DNA of 33,962 nt from Rhizophagus sp. LPA8_4_AMF. Lineage: Eukaryota > Glomeromycota > Glomeromycetes > Glomerales > Glomeraceae. The stretch is taken from the NCBI GenBank assembly GCA_021464525.1, contig JADRCO010000428.1:1-33962 (forward strand), read 5' to 3'. How positions within the stretch are numbered: position 1 is the stretch's first letter; each line of letters opens with the position of its first letter. The notes under the pieces were generated by a model. The model saw only the letters and a list, made by a program, of their open reading frames with translations, searched no databases and was not told the DNA's origin. This document shows, in pieces, positions 31,660 through 33,962 of the stretch. A program made the position numbers and the translations under genes.

Positions 31660-33441
31660 TCATCTAAAATTTCCCTTTTGTAGTCTTTTTCGTGCATTGC
31701 TATTTCCTCCTTTTGCTGCTGTTTTATATAAATTAATTGCCTTCTTTAAATCAACATGTGTTCCTATTCCATGTTCATAACAGTATCCAAGCTTATATTT
31801 TCCATTTATATCGCCCTTTGCAGCTGCTTGCTTATAGAATACGAATGCTCTAGCATTATTTTTACAAACACCTTTTCCTAATTCATAAAATTCACCTAAT
31901 TTATAAAATGCAACTTTATTACATTGTGCTGCTTTATGGTACCAAAAAGATACCTTACCTAAATCATTACTTATTTTTTCATCATTTCTATATAACAATG
32001 AAATATCAATTAGGTTATTTTTTCCAGCTGCCTTATTGTATAATTCAAAACCTTTTTTCTTATTGATCTCGGTTCCAATCCCATTAATATAACAATATCC
32101 AAGTTGAAATTTTGCATCTGCATACCCATTTTTAGCAGATTCTTTATATAATTCAAAAGCTTTAACTAAATCTTTTTCTACTCCTATTCCATCTTCATAA
32201 AATTCTCCTAAATTATATTGTGCAACTTTTTCTCCATTTTCCGCTGCTCTACTAAACCAATAAATAGCTTTCGTTAAATCTTTTTCTATCCCAATTCCAA
32301 ATTTATAATGAAAACCCATATTAGTTTGTACATTTAAATTTCCTCCATTAGCAGCTTTCGTATAACATCTAAATGCCTTATTTATATCTTTGGTTATTCC
32401 AATTCCATTTCGATAACAATTACCTAATCTATATTGTGCAAATGTATATTCTTCTTCTGCTGATTTAAAATAACATTCAAAAGCTTTCTTATTATCTTTA
32501 TTTGTTCCTATTCCATTTTGATAACAAATACCTAAATTATATTGAGAATATAAATCTCCTTCATTAGCAGCTTTCAAATAACATTTAAATGCTTTCTTCT
32601 CATCCTTTTCTATTCCAATTCCATTTTGATAACAATAACCTAAATTATTTTGTGCGCTTGAATTTCCTCTCTCTGATGATTTTTGATAACATTCAAATGC
32701 TTTAAATTCATTTTTTTCTTTTCCTATCCCATATTGATAACTATAACCTAAATTATTTAATTCTATTAATTCTTTATTTTTAGAATATTCTATTTGATTA
32801 TATTCTATTTGATTATGAACTTCTTTATCATTAAAATCTTTATCTAATGATTCAAAATATTTTTCTATATTAATTATCTCATCTTTACATAAATTTATTT
32901 CTAATCCATTAAAATTTTCAAATTGAATTTGTGATGTTACATGTACATTTTTTAAATTCTCAAACTTCTTTATAAATGAATTCCTTTTATTTAAAATAAT
33001 ATTTTTATAATAATGAAATGATAATAAAAATTTTCCTATAATAATATTAAGTACTTGATATAAGGATATCAATTTCTTTTCGTTATTAATTGATAATAAA
33101 TAAAATTCTAAAGATTGATTTTTATTATTATCATTATTATCATCATCATTATCAATATTATATTCGTAAAAAAATCCAATTATACTTGAAAACCAATTCT
33201 CTTTTTCTTTATGATTTTTCATTAATTTTAAAATCATTTTAAAAGTTTTATTTTTCTTAATAAAAAAATCTTTCATCCATTCTATTAAAATATTTTCAAA
33301 TTCTTTATAATTTTCTATTCTTATAATTTGACGATAAAATTCTTTTAAAAATTCTTTTAATAAATTTTCGTTATCATTTAAAAATTCTGATGATAAATTT
33401 TCATCATCATCTTTTAACTTGTCAAATAACGACATGATCAT
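31660..33441 (-). CDS. Sel1-repeat (SLR) protein, intronless
   Basis: A single 593-codon ORF; a second ATG at 33435 (MSLFDKLKDD) is an equally possible start. Residues 1 to about 220 are charged and mostly helical, with an ILIEWMKDFF and a FFYEYNI...EFYLLSIN stretch that may be a divergent SLR, plus a D/N run. From about residue 227 to the end there are ten Sel1-like repeats of about 36 residues. The consensus is a LGYCYQNGIGIEKDEKKAF type (LGYSYQYGIG, LGYCYQNGIG, LGICYQNGIG, LGNCYRNGIG, MGFHYKFGIG, LGEFYEDGIG, LGYCYINGIG, a degenerate one around SLLYRNDEKI, LGEFYELGKG, LGYCYEHGIG). SLR arrays are alpha-solenoid adaptor scaffolds. No kinase or enzyme domain is present. The class is greatly expanded in Rhizophagus; the partner is unknown. 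Confidence 0.93.
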   Translation of the reverse strand: MIMSLFDKLKDDDENLSSEFLNDNENLLKEFLKEFYRQIIRIENYKEFENILIEWMKDFFIKKNKTFKMILKLMKNHKEKENWFSSIIGFFYEYNIDNDDDNNDNNKNQSLEFYLLSINNEKKLISLYQVLNIIIGKFLLSFHYYKNIILNKRNSFIKKFENLKNVHVTSQIQFENFNGLEINLCKDEIINIEKYFESLDKDFNDKEVHNQIEYNQIEYSKNKELIELNNLGYSYQYGIGKEKNEFKAFECYQKSSERGNSSAQNNLGYCYQNGIGIEKDEKKAFKCYLKAANEGDLYSQYNLGICYQNGIGTNKDNKKAFECYFKSAEEEYTFAQYRLGNCYRNGIGITKDINKAFRCYTKAANGGNLNVQTNMGFHYKFGIGIEKDLTKAIYWFSRAAENGEKVAQYNLGEFYEDGIGVEKDLVKAFELYKESAKNGYADAKFQLGYCYINGIGTEINKKKGFELYNKAAGKNNLIDISLLYRNDEKISNDLGKVSFWYHKAAQCNKVAFYKLGEFYELGKGVCKNNARAFVFYKQAAAKGDINGKYKLGYCYEHGIGTHVDLKKAINLYKTAAKGGNSNARKRLQKGNFR

Positions 33442-33962
33442 TGCGGATTGCGGAGGAAAAAAAAAATCAATTACAAAAAAATGGTGTATTTTAAAAAAGA
33501 ATTTTTTTACGGAGAATTACGCCCGGATCATCTTTTTCGTTCGACGGTAGTACAAGAAATTTAGCCTAATTTATATTCAAAGTAAACAAAGTAAAGATTT
33601 ATTCAAATAAGTCTATATTATCATTACACGATAATGCAATTGTTCAACAATAGCTAATCGTTAATCGTCATTTGAATTTTAAATTAAATTCACCGTAAGG
33701 TAATTCATCTGTTTATGTTTATCAATGTTTGGTAAATCATAATAAACAAATGTTACTGTAAATTACAGTAATCATATATCGATCTTTTATTGATTTACCA
33801 AAATTGGCGTTCATTTTTCATTTTCCAAAATGATCAGGATCAGGATTTTATTTTTCATTGTCAATGAATGGGCCTAATTATTAATAATAATTATTATTTA
33901 ATAAATTTTTTTTTTTTTTTTTTATTAAAAAAAAAAAAAAATTCAACATTATAAATAAAAAA
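33442..33962. other. Upstream region of the Sel1 gene, AT-rich window end
   Basis: No coding sequence was seen. A poly-T run followed by a poly-A run at about 33906-33941 forms an A/T palindrome close to the window edge. TTTACCAA/TTGGTAAA words recur near 33728 and 33795. Confidence 0.4.

Overview
The window looks like nuclear DNA of a filamentous fungus, most likely an arbuscular mycorrhizal fungus of the Rhizophagus type (Glomeromycotina). The non-coding DNA is extremely AT-rich. The conserved genes are split by many short GT-AG introns. They include fungal-type proteins (mitoribosomal mL59-like, CAF16-like ABC protein, RACK1, GRWD1/Rrb1). A long intronless Sel1-repeat gene belongs to a class strongly expanded in these fungi. 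The lineage call is an inference from gene content and style; no marker sequence was compared.

Layout. Bases 1-12000 are an accessory, repeat-rich region. It holds relics of an unidentified gene, a small fold-back element, and one apparently intact three-exon gene (1256-2447, minus) whose product carries an R-X4-H motif typical of HEPN domains. Three decayed relatives of that gene follow at about 4700-5145, 6296-6730 and 7890-8460. The region also has a three-unit 264-bp tandem array (3581-4328), a Ty3/gypsy relic (11455-11717) and long stretches without recognisable coding sequence.

Bases 12335-29302 are a compact housekeeping block of nine genes, reconstructed here exon by exon: mL59-like mitoribosomal protein (+), eIF2B alpha (-), MESH1-type ppGpp/NADPH phosphohydrolase (+), a 732-residue conserved protein of unknown function (-), RACK1 (-), a seven-helix PQ-loop membrane protein (-), CAF16-like ABC ATPase (-), GRWD1/Rrb1 (-) and eIF3f (+). 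Five of the nine act in translation or ribosome assembly. Two pairs are head to head over short gaps: eIF2B alpha/MESH1 (157 bp) and GRWD1/eIF3f (178 bp).

Bases 29303-33962 are a gene-poor stretch of about 2.4 kb, then the Sel1-repeat gene (-) and its AT-rich upstream region.

The observations most worth following are the HEPN-like multicopy family with one intact and three broken copies, an upstream ORF overlapping the MESH1 start, a probable GC-AG intron in eIF3f, a perfect hairpin beside a RACK1 3' splice site, and a possible 55-residue secreted-like peptide gene at 11803-12175.
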